From assembly GCA_012036325.1 (NCBI GenBank), contig JAAUPC010000128.1, forward strand, positions 1 through 8,854: a stretch of DNA of 8,854 nucleotides. Reading direction: 5' to 3'. The stretch comes from Paracoccaceae bacterium. GTDB lineage: Bacteria; Pseudomonadota; Alphaproteobacteria; Rhodobacterales; Rhodobacteraceae. The notes beneath the pieces are model-generated. The model had not been told where the DNA came from, made no database searches, and saw only the letters and a list, made by a program, of their open reading frames with translations. Made by a program: the position numbers and the translations under genes. Shown one piece after another: positions 7,608-8,854 of this stretch (positions within the stretch are counted from its first letter, which is position 1; every line of letters starts with the position of its first letter).

Positions 7608-7669
7608 GATAGCCCCCAAACGCTCGTTTCGGTGCCCTCATGCCACCACCGGCCCGCCCACGCAATGGG

Positions 7670-8469
7670 TCAAGGGCGGCGGTCCGCCCACCACAATAGC
7701 CCCGCTCCTGTGATCGAGACGACGACGCCCAGCATGGCAACCATCCCTTAGCCCGCAAGCAACGTGCCCAGCGCAAAGCACAAGGCCGCCACCACATCCC
7801 CCGCCAGCCTTTGCAACGCCATCAGGCTGGCCCCGGCCTGTCGGCCAGCAGGTCCTGCAGATAGGCGATTGGCACGGTCAAGGTGATCGCTCCGCCGACC
7901 GCCGCGGGCAGCACCAGAAGCCAGACCAGTGCTGACCCCGCGAGGAACGGCAACAGCGCTACATGGACCGCATAAAGCGCCGCACCGCTCAGGATCAGAA
8001 GCGTCCGGTCCATGCCCCGCGTCAGGCGCGGCAGCGCCAGCATGAACGGCACCTCCAGCCCGGCGACCAGCCCGACATAAAGCGCCACATCCGCCACGCT
8101 ACGGCCGACATCGGCCACCAGCACCAGAGACACGATGGCAATGTAGATCGTCGCCGCCGCGTTCACCGCGCCAAGGGCAAGCACCCGCGCGGCCAGGCGG
8201 GGTTGGCCCATCTCGGCGAGGGCCGCGCGGAAGCTAAGGCCACTTGGCCGGTCCTCCCAGGCGGTGGTGCCGTCCTGCGGCCAGCGGCGCAGGACGACAA
8301 GCAGCATCGCGCCGGTAAGCAAAAGCCCAACCGGGAAGACCGCCGTCACCGCCGCGCCTTGTGCAAAGACCAGCGCCCAAAGCGGCAGCACCACCACGAA
8401 GGGCTCCGCCTCATAGCGCCGCGCCAACTCGCCATGGATCGCGCTCCGAAGTTTCCGTGACTCTATCAA
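7670..8469 (-). pseudogene. MFS transporter, N-terminally truncated, with frameshift and in-frame stop
   Basis: Remains of a 12-TM major facilitator permease, perhaps of the sugar-efflux (SetA-like) kind. The readable part begins near the start of a hydrophobic stretch (VVLPLWALVFAQG to LLTGAMLLVVL, TM5-6), then the central loop RRWPQDGTTAWED. TM7 to TM10 follow, ending in IAYLQDLLADRPG. One G appears missing from the G4 at 7831-7834. Restoring it gives PGASLMALQRLAGDVVAALCF, which is TM11. A TAA at 7750-7748 then interrupts the same frame, which continues as GMVAMLGVVVSITG to LLWWADRRP and a TGA at 7672-7670, a good TM12. TM1-4 are absent: lipoyl synthase sequence lies within 31 bp upstream. 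No credible start codon is seen. Same strand as the IolG-like gene, so probably its transporter partner in the intact ancestor. Confidence 0.82.
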
Positions 8470-8499
8470 GTGACCTTACGGCATCCCTCCCGTCTGGAC

Positions 8500-8854
8500 T
8501 CAGGAAAGATCCAACTCCGGACGAAAGTCGTCGGCGTGGTAGGAACTGCGCACCAGCGGGCCTGATTCGACGTGGCGGAAGCCCATGGCCATCCCCTCCT
8601 CTTTTAACAAGGCGAACTCGCTGGGGTCGTAAAATCGCGCAACGGGGCAGGTGCTGTCTGGTCGGTTGGAGATATTGGCCGATGGTCATGATGTCGCAGC
8701 CGACGGAGCGGAGATCGCGCATCACTTCGCGGGCCTCGTCCAATGTTTCCCCCATTCCAAGAATCAAACCGGACTTTGTCGTTATTCCCTGCTGCTTCGC
8801 CCTATCGAGTAAATGGATCGACCGATCATACTTCCCTTGTGGCCTGATCGCCGG
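8500..8854 (-). pseudogene. lipA: Lipoyl synthase, C-terminal part, frameshifted (runs off window edge)
   Basis: Radical-SAM enzyme that inserts two sulfurs into protein-bound octanoyl groups to make lipoyl cofactor; cytoplasmic. Only about the last 118 residues are present, so the two Fe-S cluster motifs are off the edge apart from the C-terminal serine region. Seen in order: IRPQGKYDRSIHLLDRAK, TKSGLILGMGETLDEA, VGCDIMTIGQYLQPTRQHLP, then in the next frame VARFYDPSEFALLKEEG, MGFRHVESGPLVRSSYHAD and the stop at 8502-8500. RSSYHA carries the conserved cluster-ligand serine of LipA. The switch is at the G4 of the plus strand (8644-8647): removing one base restores HLPVARFYDP. The wording (GPLVRSSYHAD, ILGMGET) differs from that expected for alphaproteobacterial LipA, and base composition is lower than in its neighbours, so transfer or contig chimerism is possible. 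Confidence 0.88.

Noticed and set aside
6792..7751. Long plus-strand frame of 319 codons
   Set aside because: His/Arg-rich shadow antisense to the intact IolG-like gene, which carries all family motifs.

Overview
The window is high-GC DNA with densely packed genes. Gene content and protein style suggest an alphaproteobacterium, probably near Rhodobacteraceae. That is an inference from protein wording and codon use; there is no rRNA or marker gene to confirm it. No tRNA, rRNA, CRISPR array or insertion sequence was seen.

Layout. Positions 1-2637 (minus) hold a three-gene unit read from right to left: an exported HtrA/Deg-type serine protease with PDZ domains, an OmpR-family response regulator, and the N-terminal part of a membrane sensor histidine kinase that runs off the left edge. 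Positions 2790-5467 (plus) are divergent from it: a small exported protein with a PPC-like C-terminal domain, overlapping by one base a large exported caspase-family (peptidase C14) protein with a DUF4384-like C-terminus. The two units share a 152-bp region with a perfect 7-bp inverted repeat. Positions 5476-6471 hold a glyoxalase/VOC-family gene (minus) and a TetR-family regulator (plus), divergent around a perfect inverted repeat that is a good operator candidate. Positions 6606-8469 (minus) hold an intact Gfo/Idh/MocA oxidoreductase, probably inositol 2-dehydrogenase, downstream of a broken MFS transporter that lacks its first transmembrane segments. Positions 8500-8854 (minus) hold the C-terminal end of a lipoyl synthase that looks compositionally different from the rest.

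How the genes may work together. The left half looks like a periplasmic proteolysis and signalling module: a Ser protease co-transcribed with a two-component system, opposite a secreted caspase with a small partner. The VOC/TetR pair looks like a self-regulated detoxification or resistance switch. The MFS/IolG pair looks like a sugar or polyol uptake/efflux and oxidation unit.

Main caution. Five of the nine recognisable genes are broken by single-base indels (six in total), most beside short homopolymers, and one also by an in-frame stop. In every case the protein homology continues at once in the neighbouring frame. This pattern fits an unpolished consensus better than real gene decay, so the broken genes are annotated here as single spans and may be intact in the organism.
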